From: Microcaldota archaeon
Lineage (GTDB): Archaea; Micrarchaeota; Micrarchaeia; Micrarchaeales; CABMGC01
NCBI GenBank assembly: GCA_021817125.1
Contig: JAKAWC010000001.1
Coordinates: forward strand, 76,327 to 135,892
Direction: 5' to 3'
DNA length: 59,566 nt
Shown here: in pieces, positions 8,529 through 17,174 of the stretch
How the letters are laid out: each line of letters starts with the position of its first letter
Numbering within the stretch: position 1 is the first letter of the stretch
Position numbers and translations under genes: made by a program
Notes under the pieces: model-generated
What the model was told of the DNA's origin: nothing
Database searches by the model: none
The model's input: only the letters and a program-made list of their open reading frames with translations

Positions 8529-9671
8529 CTGGGTGAACTAACGGCAGACAGGTCAATAAGGTTAGGCATAGGCGTCATAATCGCGCTCGTAGTGGCGATA
8601 CTGCTAGTCTACACCAGCCATTTCCATTATGGTGCAAGGAACTCAGCACCACTCTCTGTGTTCGCCACAGGAACTGTAGAAGCGCCCAATGGTGTGCAGG
8701 AGCTCGCTTTGGAGTATTCCTCAATCTCAGTGCTTGCCAGTAACAAGACCGGATACGAATGGGTCGCTATCGCGGGCAACGGCACCCTCAACTTGTCGTC
8801 ACTACGGGACATTGCAGAATTGATGGGGCGCGCCAACCTGACCAACAACCTTGCAGTGGATGGCGTAAGGATGAACCTCACATCAGCGTACATCCGTGTG
8901 AACGGCACAACGTACGACATCTTCACCCCGGAGCAGATATCGCTCATACCGTCTGGCCCGAACAATGTCAGCGTATCGTCTAGCCTAGTAATAGACTTCA
9001 CGCCTGTGCTTGCCCCGGCATTCTCCCGGAATACGACCAGTTTTATAATGTCTCCTGCAGCGATTGCGACAATGGCGAACGTGAACTTGCCATCCGGCTC
9101 GTCAATCGGAGCCAAAGTGCTGCTCACCCAGTCAGTACAGGCTTCGCTCGATGCGATGAAGCCTGGTATAAACATAACCTCAGCGTCAATAACCACCGGC
9201 GGTCGCACCACGCTAATTACGGCAACAGTAAGGGACACCTCCGGTTCTGATGTCACCCTAAACGACGTGTTCCTATCCGGGCCGGAATCAGCTAGTCTAG
9301 TGCCAGGTGCGGCCAACTCATCCGCGACCGCGCAGATAACCGGGATGCTAACGAATTCCGACTATAACTCCACCGGCGTAAGCGCAGATGTAAAGGAGAT
9401 AGCGCAGGTCGGACTGAATATGCAGCACTACCAGATACTGACATTCGTGGTCCTGCCATACGGTGTGCTCGAGGCACCATCGGTTACATCCGACCTGCAG
9501 GTCAGAGGGTATACGATAGGTCCGGGAAGCAGCGCGAACCTCACATTCGACAACACGCTCAGCTATGGGTTCAACACATACCAGCTCTCTCCGACAGCCG
9601 GCTCAACCTACACCATAACCGTATTGGGCCAGAACGGCACAATGGCATCTGCCACTATCACGGCGCACTGA
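8529..9671 (+). CDS. DUF4382-domain surface protein, copy 2; apparent CTG start
   Basis: Paralogue of the preceding gene: it shares YSSISVLASNKTGYEWVAIAG with YSSLQVHSEG...GWVSATG, then NGTTYDIFTP and ITSASITTGGRTTLITATVRD in the same order. The N-terminal anchor RLGIGVIIALVVAILLVY is only complete if translation begins well before the first GTG (8592), which would cut the helix in half. The open frame begins after a TAA at 8514-8516, and the only plausible start before the anchor is CTG 8529, preceded by AGGTG at 8516-8520. I therefore set the start at CTG 8529; GTG 8592 is the alternative. Confidence 0.72.
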   Translation: MGELTADRSIRLGIGVIIALVVAILLVYTSHFHYGARNSAPLSVFATGTVEAPNGVQELALEYSSISVLASNKTGYEWVAIAGNGTLNLSSLRDIAELMGRANLTNNLAVDGVRMNLTSAYIRVNGTTYDIFTPEQISLIPSGPNNVSVSSSLVIDFTPVLAPAFSRNTTSFIMSPAAIATMANVNLPSGSSIGAKVLLTQSVQASLDAMKPGINITSASITTGGRTTLITATVRDTSGSDVTLNDVFLSGPESASLVPGAANSSATAQITGMLTNSDYNSTGVSADVKEIAQVGLNMQHYQILTFVVLPYGVLEAPSVTSDLQVRGYTIGPGSSANLTFDNTLSYGFNTYQLSPTAGSTYTITVLGQNGTMASATITAH

Positions 9672-10269
9672 GCAGATGCCCAGGCACTGCGCTGACCCCT
9701 ATATATACCGCAAGCAGGCTCGCGATAAGCGTCACCGCAACGAAGGCCACAAGCAGCGCGACCCACAACACCGATTTGTTCTTGATCTTCGCCTGGGACC
9801 TGTCAAACATGAGGGTCATTGGGTATCCGAGGACTCCTGTAACCCCAAAGAGCCCATAGAGTGCAAGGATGGAGATGGGCTCAAGGGTCAGGCCAAGGTT
9901 GTATCCTGTGACCCCGTAGAACGCCGTCACAAGTCCTAGCATAAGCCCGAAGAAGCCGATATACTGCAGTCTCATTCTCTGCCTGACTGCCCATGCCGCA
10001 GCGATGAGGAACAGCCCGACTATCGGATATATGTCATAGAATAAGATGTTGTAGCTTCCTGGGAGCGGCCACGTGAACTGGCCGAACATCCCACTCACGA
10101 GCATATACACGCCGATGACCGCAAGCGGTATCTGGCCCGCGGCTATACCCTGCCCGGCATTCTTTCCCGCTCTCCAGAGGAGGACGCTGTCTACGGTGAG
10201 GTAGACTAGGGTAAGCCCTGCAAATCCGAGCACAAAGAGCTGTATCGCAAGCAGGTCGACGAACACCAT
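9658..10269 (-). CDS. DUF981-like integral membrane protein
   Basis: A 203-residue protein with about six hydrophobic segments spaced evenly from residue 8 to 195. A conserved-looking stretch WPLPGSYNILFYDIYPI near residue 67 resembles the archaeal DUF981 membrane family. No transport or catalytic signature is seen. It converges on DUF4382 copy 2 with a 14-base overlap and is divergent from the GlcD-like gene. Confidence 0.7.
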   Translation of the reverse strand: MVFVDLLAIQLFVLGFAGLTLVYLTVDSVLLWRAGKNAGQGIAAGQIPLAVIGVYMLVSGMFGQFTWPLPGSYNILFYDIYPIVGLFLIAAAWAVRQRMRLQYIGFFGLMLGLVTAFYGVTGYNLGLTLEPISILALYGLFGVTGVLGYPMTLMFDRSQAKIKNKSVLWVALLVAFVAVTLIASLLAVYIGVSAVPGHLLSAP

Positions 10270-10378
10270 GGGAGCACCACAAATGCTCTCTGCAAAAAGC
10301 TAAATTACTTAGCACATCCGTAAAACCTTGTTTTGGAAACTGCCGCAAAAGGATATTAAGACTGGCATCTATCTGTAT

Positions 10379-11773
10379 ATGATGGACGTATCTGCTGAGC
10401 TGTCGCGGACACTGGGCAAAGCTACCCTGGTCGAGCCGGGAAGGTTGCCAGCATACGCAACAGATAAGGCAGACTTCCGAGGAAGCACTCCTGCCGCTGC
10501 CGTAAGGCCGCGGAACGCCGGCGATGTCGCAAAGGCGCTGGAGTTCTGCAACCGCCGCAAGCTGAGGGTAGTGGCGCGCGGCGCAGGGTCGTCGCTCACA
10601 GGCGCGGCCGTGCCTGGCGGAAAGTGGGTCGTCATAGACACCTCCTCGTTAGACCGGATACTCGAGATACACGTCCAGGATAGGTACGCTGTCGTAGAGC
10701 CCGGAGCGACGATAGGCGCCCTGAACAAGAGGCTGGCCAGATACGGATACTTCTATCCTCCGGATCCGGCGAGTGCAGCGTTCGCAACGATAGGCGGAAG
10801 CATAGGCACGAATGCAGGCGGGCTAAAGGCGGGTCTCTATGGCACCACAAAGGACTGGGTGCTCGGCCTGGAGGTGGTGCTGCCTAACGGAACTGTGATA
10901 AACACAGGGAGCAGGACGCTCAAGCGTTCGATAGGCTACGACCTCACCGCCCTCCTGGCAGGGAGCGAGGGCACGCTCGGCATAATAACCAAGGCGATCC
11001 TGAAGATATGGCCTCTTCCAGAGGCGCACCGGATGTTCGCGGCGTACTTCGGTGGCATGAAGGGTGCCGTGGACACCGTAGCCGAGCTTGAGAAGCTCGG
11101 CATCGCGCTCTCAGCCGCAGAATTCATAGATAAGTCAGGACTTGCACTTGTCAGGAAGCACAACGGCATAAGAATTCCTCCGGGTTCGAACTACATCCTA
11201 ATTGTAGAGACAGTCTCCAACAAGGAGGCAGCCGACAGAGTCCTCGACCAGGCCATCATGATTGCAAAATCGAACGGCGCACTCTCCACAAAGCCGGCAA
11301 GGAGTGAGGGGGAGCGGGCAGACCTTTTCGATGCGAGGCGGCACATGCTCATCTCGTCTAAGGAGAAGGCTGAACGCACGCACAGGCGGGTCGTCATCGC
11401 CGACATCGTCGTTCCGCTGTCGCAGTTACACCTATCATTGCGAGAGATGCACCACGCCGTTGCCCGGTCGAGCCTTGACGTGATCCTGTACGGGCATGCC
11501 GGCGAGGGCAATGTGCACGCTGACATAGCATACCTGCCTGGTGATGCCAAAGAGACCAAGGCGATGAACGCACTACAGACGAGGTTCGGCGAGATAGCGA
11601 TAAAGCACTGCGGGAGCGTCTCTGGAGAACACGGCATAGGTCTCGAGAAGAAGGACCTCCTGAAGAAGGAGTTTGCGGCAAGGTCCACGTCGGAGAGCAT
11701 CGAACTGATGAAAAGGATAAAGAAGCAGTTTGACCCGAATGGGATACTCAACCCCGGGAAGATATTCGACTAG
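10379..11773 (+). CDS. FAD-linked oxidase, GlcD / D-lactate dehydrogenase family
   Basis: Flavoprotein oxidising a 2-hydroxy acid such as glycolate or D-lactate. The N-terminal PCMH FAD-binding domain (about residues 30-210) shows VVARGAGSSLTGAAVP, PPDPASAAFATIGGSIGTNAGG and LAGSEGTLGIIT. The C-terminal FAD-oxidase domain ends with YGHAGEGNVHADIAY and SGEHGIGLEKKDLL, the His-rich catalytic region. A TATA-like GATATTAAG at 10351-10359 places transcription right at ATG 10379 or 10382, so the mRNA is probably leaderless; the ATG at 10328 lies before the TATA box and was rejected. No GlcF-type iron-sulfur partner is nearby. Confidence 0.92.
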   Translation: MMDVSAELSRTLGKATLVEPGRLPAYATDKADFRGSTPAAAVRPRNAGDVAKALEFCNRRKLRVVARGAGSSLTGAAVPGGKWVVIDTSSLDRILEIHVQDRYAVVEPGATIGALNKRLARYGYFYPPDPASAAFATIGGSIGTNAGGLKAGLYGTTKDWVLGLEVVLPNGTVINTGSRTLKRSIGYDLTALLAGSEGTLGIITKAILKIWPLPEAHRMFAAYFGGMKGAVDTVAELEKLGIALSAAEFIDKSGLALVRKHNGIRIPPGSNYILIVETVSNKEAADRVLDQAIMIAKSNGALSTKPARSEGERADLFDARRHMLISSKEKAERTHRRVVIADIVVPLSQLHLSLREMHHAVARSSLDVILYGHAGEGNVHADIAYLPGDAKETKAMNALQTRFGEIAIKHCGSVSGEHGIGLEKKDLLKKEFAARSTSESIELMKRIKKQFDPNGILNPGKIFD

Positions 11774-11886
11774 GCGCCAGCGTAGTGCTGCTTCCTCGGA
11801 TTCGTCTCTGAAATTATCTTTGTCACTGATGCCCTGTTGAACCCCTCGAAGCCCTGTTCCCGCTCCAGACCGGGGAACAGCCACAT
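11770..11886 (-). CDS. Possible 38-aa protein downstream of the P-loop kinase
   Basis: A short frame starting at ATG 11886 with aromatic and charged residues (MWLFPGLEREQGFEGFNR, then a basic tail ending in HYAGA). It starts 26 bases after the kinase gene ends on the same strand, so the two could be one operon, and its stop overlaps the stop of the GlcD-like gene on the other strand. The composition looks protein-like, but I recognise no family. The support is weak because of its size. Confidence 0.4.
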   Translation of the reverse strand: MWLFPGLEREQGFEGFNRASVTKIISETNPRKQHYAGA

Positions 11887-11911
11887 CCATCCTTCAAGTA
11901 TGAACTCTGAG

Positions 11912-12460
11912 TTAGGCTATATATCGCTTTATCTCCCGCGCAACAGCCTTGGGCGGAAGCCTTGTGTTATCGATGATAAGCGTCCTCTCAAAGCCTATCG
12001 TCGAGAAGATGTCAAATCTCTTCATGAGCTGGTCCAGCGGTTTGAGCGTGACGAGCTTCCTATAGCGCCGCCTCTCCGCATTTGGTATCCGCCGCTTAAG
12101 CTCGTTAATGTCGCAGGAGATGCGGATGAAGTACACCTTCCCTTTCTGGTTCCGGACTACGTGCATCAGTTTCTTGAACCAGGCATCTTCTCCTTTCGTG
12201 CCTCCGTACAGGGTGGTCATGATAACCCCAGGCACCCTCTCGTGTGCTGCCACCTTCAGGATCTCGAGCCTGTACTTGTCGACCAGCTTGAATGCCTCCT
12301 TCTTGCGAAGATCAAAGTCGAATATCGCCAGCACAGGGTCCAACGTAAGTTGGTTGTGGAAGACACGGTATCCCGTAAGTTTTGCAAGCTCACTCGCCAC
12401 CGTAAGCTTGCCCACGCCGGGCGGACCGTACAGCACGACAACCTTCGTACCCCTCTTCAT
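11912..12460 (-). CDS. P-loop kinase-like ATPase
   Basis: The N-terminus has Walker A GPPGVGKLTVASELA, followed by NQLTLDPVLAIFDFDLRKK and a basic lid-like region (RIPNAERRRYRKLV). The size and layout suggest a small kinase of the shikimate/adenylate-kinase-like P-loop class acting on an unidentified small molecule. ATG 12460 (MKRGTKVVVL) is preferred to ATG 12475 because a TATA element TTAAATAG on the minus strand (12483-12490) lies 27 bases upstream, giving a leaderless mRNA. Confidence 0.8.
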   Translation of the reverse strand: MKRGTKVVVLYGPPGVGKLTVASELAKLTGYRVFHNQLTLDPVLAIFDFDLRKKEAFKLVDKYRLEILKVAAHERVPGVIMTTLYGGTKGEDAWFKKLMHVVRNQKGKVYFIRISCDINELKRRIPNAERRRYRKLVTLKPLDQLMKRFDIFSTIGFERTLIIDNTRLPPKAVAREIKRYIA

Positions 12461-12485
12461 GCTGAAGAAAGGCAAAAGAAGCTAT

Positions 12486-13400
12486 TTAACGTTTCTCTGG
12501 CGTTATCACGAAAGCGTATTGCCTGTACAGCTCCGGAGAGACAGTGATGCCTCTTGGCACGCCAGTCTGGCCAGCGAATATCTCATCGACTGCGCTCGAT
12601 GATCGCCCCACGACCTCCAGCTCTGTGCTTTGCACGACCGGTCTCTCCCTAGCGTCGCGCACTGCCGCTTTCCAGGCGTTTACGTCGTAGTGTGTACCGA
12701 AGCAGATATCATCTATCTTAGCGAACAGCTTCTCGCGCCTAGCCTGCTGCTCAGTTCTCATGCGCACAGACATGTTGTCGTCGCCGTCTATCCTCTCTTC
12801 GCCCATCAGCTCAGAAAGTTTCATCTCTGCAGCCTTCTGCCACTTGTGTAGTACGAATTGTCTACCGAAAATGCACTCCCTCACAGAATCGAAGGACGCC
12901 AGCCCCTGCATATCCGCTGACCCTAGGTTGGGCTGTGCATTCGCCATAGCGATGATCTGTATCTCGAGAGTTCCAGGCACAACACGGTCGCGGGCGGCCA
13001 GAGCTATAAGACCGTCATACTCGCTCTTCGGGTTCACCACCGGTGCGCTCTCCCTGACGTGCATGGTGTCCCTTATTATCGCCTTCGCATGAACGAAGTC
13101 TCCCTTACGGTCGAGGCCTACGAGCTCGTACACACCATAGTGCGTTACCGTCGTAGAAGACTGGTTAGGTGCCTGCGCTGTCATATATGCTTCGACAGCG
13201 TGGACCCTGTATTCCTCTCCGTTGATCCTGAATCCCTTCAGATCTATGCCAAGATACTCGAAGTCCCGGATAAGCTTTCCGTCTTTATATGCACACCTCA
13301 TCTTCCTCGTGTACTGCGCACCTGTATCAATTCCGGTGGTAGGCGTTATCTGAGTACCGACCAACATGGCTCCTCTGGGTTGTGTTTTTTGTGCAAGCAT
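12486..13400 (-). CDS. Hypothetical protein, 304 aa
   Basis: Not recognised. A soluble protein with a probable beta-rich N-terminal half (EYLGIDLKGFRINGEEYRV, TVTHYGVYELVGL) and a helical, charged middle (RMRTEQQARREKLFAKIDD). There is no signal peptide and there are no cysteine clusters. ATG 13400 lies about 25 bases after a TATA-like TATCTTAATGCC on the minus strand, so it is probably leaderless. It ends 26 bases before the kinase start, but the kinase has its own TATA box. Confidence 0.7.
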   Translation of the reverse strand: MLAQKTQPRGAMLVGTQITPTTGIDTGAQYTRKMRCAYKDGKLIRDFEYLGIDLKGFRINGEEYRVHAVEAYMTAQAPNQSSTTVTHYGVYELVGLDRKGDFVHAKAIIRDTMHVRESAPVVNPKSEYDGLIALAARDRVVPGTLEIQIIAMANAQPNLGSADMQGLASFDSVRECIFGRQFVLHKWQKAAEMKLSELMGEERIDGDDNMSVRMRTEQQARREKLFAKIDDICFGTHYDVNAWKAAVRDARERPVVQSTELEVVGRSSSAVDEIFAGQTGVPRGITVSPELYRQYAFVITPEKR

Positions 13401-13458
13401 AAGCTCACTTTAACAGGTTAGGCATTAAGATACTGGCATCTAAATACCTTTCTTTCGC

Positions 13459-14709
13459 TCATCCAAGCGATGCCGCAAGCCTCTCAGCCTTCTCGAATAC
13501 GCCGAGGAACTTCTTGCTTGTCGCTATCCCGTGTTCCAGCACCACCGCCCCGTCTATTATACTCGTGGTGACGTTCTTGCCGTTTATCGAGTAGACTAGG
13601 TTGTTCACCACGTTGGCTTTGATAGATGGTGCGGTCATTGTCTGTCTCCTGTCAAGCAGTATGACGTCTGCCTTCTTGCCCTTCTCTATACTGCCTATGC
13701 CGCACCCGAGCGCTTTTGCTCCGTTGACCGTAGCCATGTCGAGCACCTGCTGTGCAGGGATGGAATTGATCAGAGCGCCAAACTTCATCGTCTGGAACAT
13801 GTCAAGGCTGTCGTTAGACGCTGTGCTGTCTGTCCCGATCGCCACATTGATGCTCTTGTCTAGCATCTTGTGGATATCGGCTGTGCCGCTTCCGAGCCTT
13901 GCATTGCTGACCGGGTTGTACGATACAGTAGCGCCGCCCTTCGCGAAGGCGGCAATCTCCTGGTCGTTAAGCCATACGCAGTGCGCTGCGACAAGCCTGC
14001 CGGAGATAAATCCGTTCGCCTGCATCCATTCCACGGGCCTCTTTCCATGCTTCTTTGCATGGTCATCGACCTCTTTCTGCGTCTCAGAGAGATGCATATG
14101 GACGAGCGTGTCGTACTTCTCCGCAAGCTCAGTCGCTTCCGCGATGGTGTCCTTGGAGCAGACGTACACCCCCTGCAAGCCGAAAGATGGGGTAATCAGA
14201 CCCTTGCCCCGGTGCTCTTTGACGAAGTTCTCCGCATTCCTCACCGGAACGCCGTTCTGGGTGGTGAACTCCCGGTCAAGCGCAACCCACGACAGGAACG
14301 CGCGCATCCCCGTACCCGCGACCGTCTCCGCAATGACATCTTCCGAGTAATATAGATCGAGGAACGATGTCGTCCCTGTCCGCAGCATCTCGAGCGTACC
14401 GAGCAGAGCCGATGTAACCATCATCTCCTTCGTGTTCTTCGCATCGAACTCAAATGTCTTCTTCAGGAACGCATCAAGGCTGTCATTCGGCGCAAGACCG
14501 CGCAGTATCGACATCCCAACATGCGTGTGGGTGTTGACCAGCCCGGGCATTACTATGCTGTTGCTAGCGTCAATGACCAGGTCGGACTTGTCTATCTCCC
14601 TGCCAACGCTCTCAATCTCGTTATCCCGGATAATAACGTTTCCCGTCATTACCCTACGCTTTGCGTCCTGCGTTACGACAAGCCCGTTGCGTATGGCTAT
14701 AGTTGACAC
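13459..14709 (-). CDS. mtaD: Amidohydrolase, MTA/SAH deaminase-like
   Basis: Metal-dependent deaminase of the cytosine deaminase-like amidohydrolase group, close to 5'-methylthioadenosine/S-adenosylhomocysteine deaminase, used in purine and methionine salvage. It shows the entry motif PGLVNTHTHVGMSILRGL, the HMHLSETQKE His pair near residue 204, AAHCVWL near 244, and GTDSTASNDSLDM with the catalytic Asp near 296. The length of 416 aa is normal. GTG 14709 is the start; it shares a TATA element with tRNA-Lys. Exact substrate specificity is inferred. Confidence 0.88.
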   Translation of the reverse strand: MSTIAIRNGLVVTQDAKRRVMTGNVIIRDNEIESVGREIDKSDLVIDASNSIVMPGLVNTHTHVGMSILRGLAPNDSLDAFLKKTFEFDAKNTKEMMVTSALLGTLEMLRTGTTSFLDLYYSEDVIAETVAGTGMRAFLSWVALDREFTTQNGVPVRNAENFVKEHRGKGLITPSFGLQGVYVCSKDTIAEATELAEKYDTLVHMHLSETQKEVDDHAKKHGKRPVEWMQANGFISGRLVAAHCVWLNDQEIAAFAKGGATVSYNPVSNARLGSGTADIHKMLDKSINVAIGTDSTASNDSLDMFQTMKFGALINSIPAQQVLDMATVNGAKALGCGIGSIEKGKKADVILLDRRQTMTAPSIKANVVNNLVYSINGKNVTTSIIDGAVVLEHGIATSKKFLGVFEKAERLAASLG

Positions 14710-14735
14710 GAAATCAATTGTATCGGCAACACTTA

Positions 14736-14748
14736 AATAAGGGAGAGG
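14736..14748. promoter_or_regulatory. Shared palindromic TATA element for mtaD and tRNA-Lys
   Basis: CACTTAAATAAGG reads as a TATA box on both strands. It lies about 20-25 bases before the tRNA-Lys 5' end on the plus strand and about 30 bases before the mtaD GTG on the minus strand. One element seems to serve both. Confidence 0.5.
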
Positions 14749-14767
14749 CGTAATTCCCTATATTCCT

Positions 14768-14842
14768 GGGCCTGTAACTCAGCTCGGCTAGAGTGGCTGG
14801 CTTTTAACCAGCAAGTCAGGGGTTCAAATCCCCTCAGGCCCG
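14768..14842 (+). tRNA. tRNA-Lys (TTT)
   Basis: Acceptor stem GGGCCTG (14768-14774) pairs with CAGGCCC (14835-14841), discriminator G. Anticodon stem GCTGG/CCAGC surrounds CTTTTAA, anticodon TTT. The T-arm is AGGGGTTCAAATCCCCT. There is no intron and no encoded CCA. Class II LysRS is encoded about 2.4 kb away. Confidence 0.96.
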
Positions 14843-14897
14843 TAATAATCCCGGGTGTGCATCGGTGCTTAATAACCAATATCTCCCCAAGTTAATC

Positions 14898-15413
14898 ATG
14901 GCTGGAAGTTCAGACGCATACCTTAACGGGGGATTAGTCTACCCGGAAGATAATCCGACAAGCGAGATATATCGGAACATAGAAGGCGAACCGCTCATAA
15001 AGAGGATCAAGAACCTCGAGAAGCAACTGCCAGATAATTTTGCGAAGAAGGATTTTGTAACCTCTAGCGAGAAGAAGATCCTGAACGGACTTTTACGAGA
15101 CTTCAAGCAACTGCTCAAGACAAAGTACGGTTCTTTGGGGTATCTCACCAGCACTACTGCAGAAGATATAATCCACCTTTACGGAGTTGATACAGAGAAC
15201 GACTTCATGTTCTTGGATGGTGGTAGCAGCATACGGCTTCCAAACAAGAGACTGGATCCAGCGGTTGCCATAGGCGGAGGCAAAAGATGGATAGGGGAAA
15301 GAGGGCTGCTCATAGCCGATCCCGAAGAGGATGCTCACAACCTGAAACTGACTGACGATGCGATTAACGAAATAATACAAGCCATAGAAAAGAAGCTAAG
15401 CGGCGCAGCCTAG
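14898..15413 (+). CDS. Hypothetical protein, 171 aa
   Basis: Not recognised. It is a charged soluble protein with a probable coiled or helical segment (EPLIKRIKNLEKQLPDNF, KKILNGLLRDFKQLLKTK) and a C-terminal helix. ATG 14898 lies about 25 bases after a TATA-like GCTTAATAACC (14868-14878), so it is probably leaderless. A GTG at 14865 would overlap that element and was rejected. It may also be reached by readthrough from tRNA-Lys. Confidence 0.68.
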   Translation: MAGSSDAYLNGGLVYPEDNPTSEIYRNIEGEPLIKRIKNLEKQLPDNFAKKDFVTSSEKKILNGLLRDFKQLLKTKYGSLGYLTSTTAEDIIHLYGVDTENDFMFLDGGSSIRLPNKRLDPAVAIGGGKRWIGERGLLIADPEEDAHNLKLTDDAINEIIQAIEKKLSGAA

Positions 15414-15459
15414 CATCAATTTAAATCTGTCCTCCTTAATTACAACGGCGAGCATATTG

Positions 15460-16848
15460 GTGGAAAAACAAGAATACGACAGAGCATATGCGCACAAGGC
15501 GCTGCTGCTCTTCTCCGGATTCGTTGTAATCGTGATGTACATCGAGACGATGTTAGTGCCATCTCTGCCTTCCATAGCGAAGCAGTTTAATGTCTCTCCA
15601 GCAGAAGTGAGCCTAGTGCTCGCAATCTACCTAGTCACCGGCGCAGCGCTGACTCCGATAGCGGGAAAGCTCGGTGACATTTACGGGAAGAAGAAGATAC
15701 TGAAGATAGTCATGCCCATATACGCGATAGCCGTCGCAGTAACGGGCTTCTCCCCCTCATTCTGGTTCCTGATAGCATCGAGAGCGATACAGGGTATAGG
15801 CATGACCATAATGCCCCTTGCGATGAGCCTCGTGCGTGAGCAGTTCCCACGCGAGGAGATACCAAAGGCGCAAGGCATTCTCAGCGCGATGTTCGGGGTC
15901 GGCGGCGCGATAGGCCTTCCGATTGGAGCGTTCGTATCAAACACTTTCGGCTGGCAGGTGACCTACCACTCAGCTCTGCCATTTGTGGTGCTGCTGGTCG
16001 CGCTCATACTCATCTTCATAAGGGAATCCGAGTTCACAAGGCCCGGTATAAAGATAAACTATTATAGCGCTGTTGCCCTCGCCGTCGCGCTTGGTGCCAT
16101 AGTGTTCACTCTCTCCGAAGGGTCGACGTTTGGCTGGATGTCAACCCCAGTCCTAATACTCGCCGTTTTGGCAATCTCCGCCACAGTTTTCCTGATATTC
16201 TCGGAGAAGAGCCACGATCGGGAGCCTGTGATCGATTGGCCCATGCTCAGGGAGAGGAACGTACTGGTATCAAACCTGATAGTGCTAATCGTGGGTCTTG
16301 GATTCTTCATGGCGTACCAGACCTATGCATACGCGTTCGAGAATCCGGCGCCCAATGGGTTCGGGTTCGGCATATTCGATACCGGACTTGCGATGGTTCC
16401 ATTCTCGGTCATGAGCCTAATCGTCGCACCTCTTGCGTCAAAGTACATCACAAGGACAGGAACCAAGCCAATAATATATGCAGGCGCAATAGTGTCTATA
16501 GCGGGCATGGCAATCTCCATACTTGCAACGACTCCGGATGTGCTAACCGCAGGCGCAGCCGTAATAGGCGCAGGGCTGTCTGCGCTCAATGTGGGCGTGA
16601 TAAATCTCCTCATTTTCAGCATACACCGGAGGGTGATGGGCATCGGCACCGCCACGAACTCCGTGTTCAGGATATTCGGGAGCAGCGTGGGCGCACCTAT
16701 CGCCGGGCTGTTCATAACCGAGCTCGGCGACAAAGTCGCGTTCGTGTACTCGTTCGGGTTCGCCCTCGTAGCGTATGTGCTGATACTTGTCATAGCGCTG
16801 TTCGCCCATGAAGTCCTCGGGAAAAATCCGAAGTTCAAGCTCGATTAG
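15460..16848 (+). CDS. MFS transporter, DHA2-type drug/proton antiporter
   Basis: A polytopic membrane protein of about 462 residues with roughly 14 hydrophobic segments. It carries the family signature between segments 2 and 3 (GKLGDIYGKKKILKI) and the antiporter-type motif GVGGAIGLPIGAFV near residue 150. These fit the DHA2 14-helix exporters of the major facilitator superfamily. The substrate is unknown. The start is GTG 15460 (TTG 15457 is the alternative); CAATTTAAATC at about 15417-15427 is the TATA box. Confidence 0.9.
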   Translation: MEKQEYDRAYAHKALLLFSGFVVIVMYIETMLVPSLPSIAKQFNVSPAEVSLVLAIYLVTGAALTPIAGKLGDIYGKKKILKIVMPIYAIAVAVTGFSPSFWFLIASRAIQGIGMTIMPLAMSLVREQFPREEIPKAQGILSAMFGVGGAIGLPIGAFVSNTFGWQVTYHSALPFVVLLVALILIFIRESEFTRPGIKINYYSAVALAVALGAIVFTLSEGSTFGWMSTPVLILAVLAISATVFLIFSEKSHDREPVIDWPMLRERNVLVSNLIVLIVGLGFFMAYQTYAYAFENPAPNGFGFGIFDTGLAMVPFSVMSLIVAPLASKYITRTGTKPIIYAGAIVSIAGMAISILATTPDVLTAGAAVIGAGLSALNVGVINLLIFSIHRRVMGIGTATNSVFRIFGSSVGAPIAGLFITELGDKVAFVYSFGFALVAYVLILVIALFAHEVLGKNPKFKLD

Positions 16849-17060
16849 AGGCGTCTGCGTCCCGGCAGCGACCATGTTCTCAGGATTGTGCTTAAGTCAG
16901 ACTGCCATGGTCGTCGCAGTTTCCCGTGTAAGGTGCCTTCCGGCCTCTTTGCGAGCTCCTGCTGGAGTCTGAGTATCTCCCTTCCGTTGGTGAAAGGACC
17001 AGAACCGAATATTACTACCCTCATCGGAGAGCCCTGCCGGGGGCTGTAGATCTGCCTCAT
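16845..17060 (-). CDS. Small basic protein, 71 aa
   Basis: Not recognised. MRQIYSPRQ is followed by a short hydrophobic strand (MRVVIFGSGPF) and a basic, helical second half. ATG 17060 lies about 30 bases from a good minus-strand TATA element (TTTAAATACC, 17089-17098), which is the main reason to accept it. It ends convergently with the MFS gene with a four-base overlap and is divergent from lysS. Confidence 0.5.
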   Translation of the reverse strand: MRQIYSPRQGSPMRVVIFGSGPFTNGREILRLQQELAKRPEGTLHGKLRRPWQSDLSTILRTWSLPGRRRL

Positions 17061-17174
17061 CGAATCTTGGCAAGAGCGGACGCGAACTGGTATTTAAATG
17101 TAGGTGGCGTCGGGTGCGATAAGGCATAAAAACCTTAAGAGGGCAAGTAAATCGCTAATGCTGACGGTGCATCC

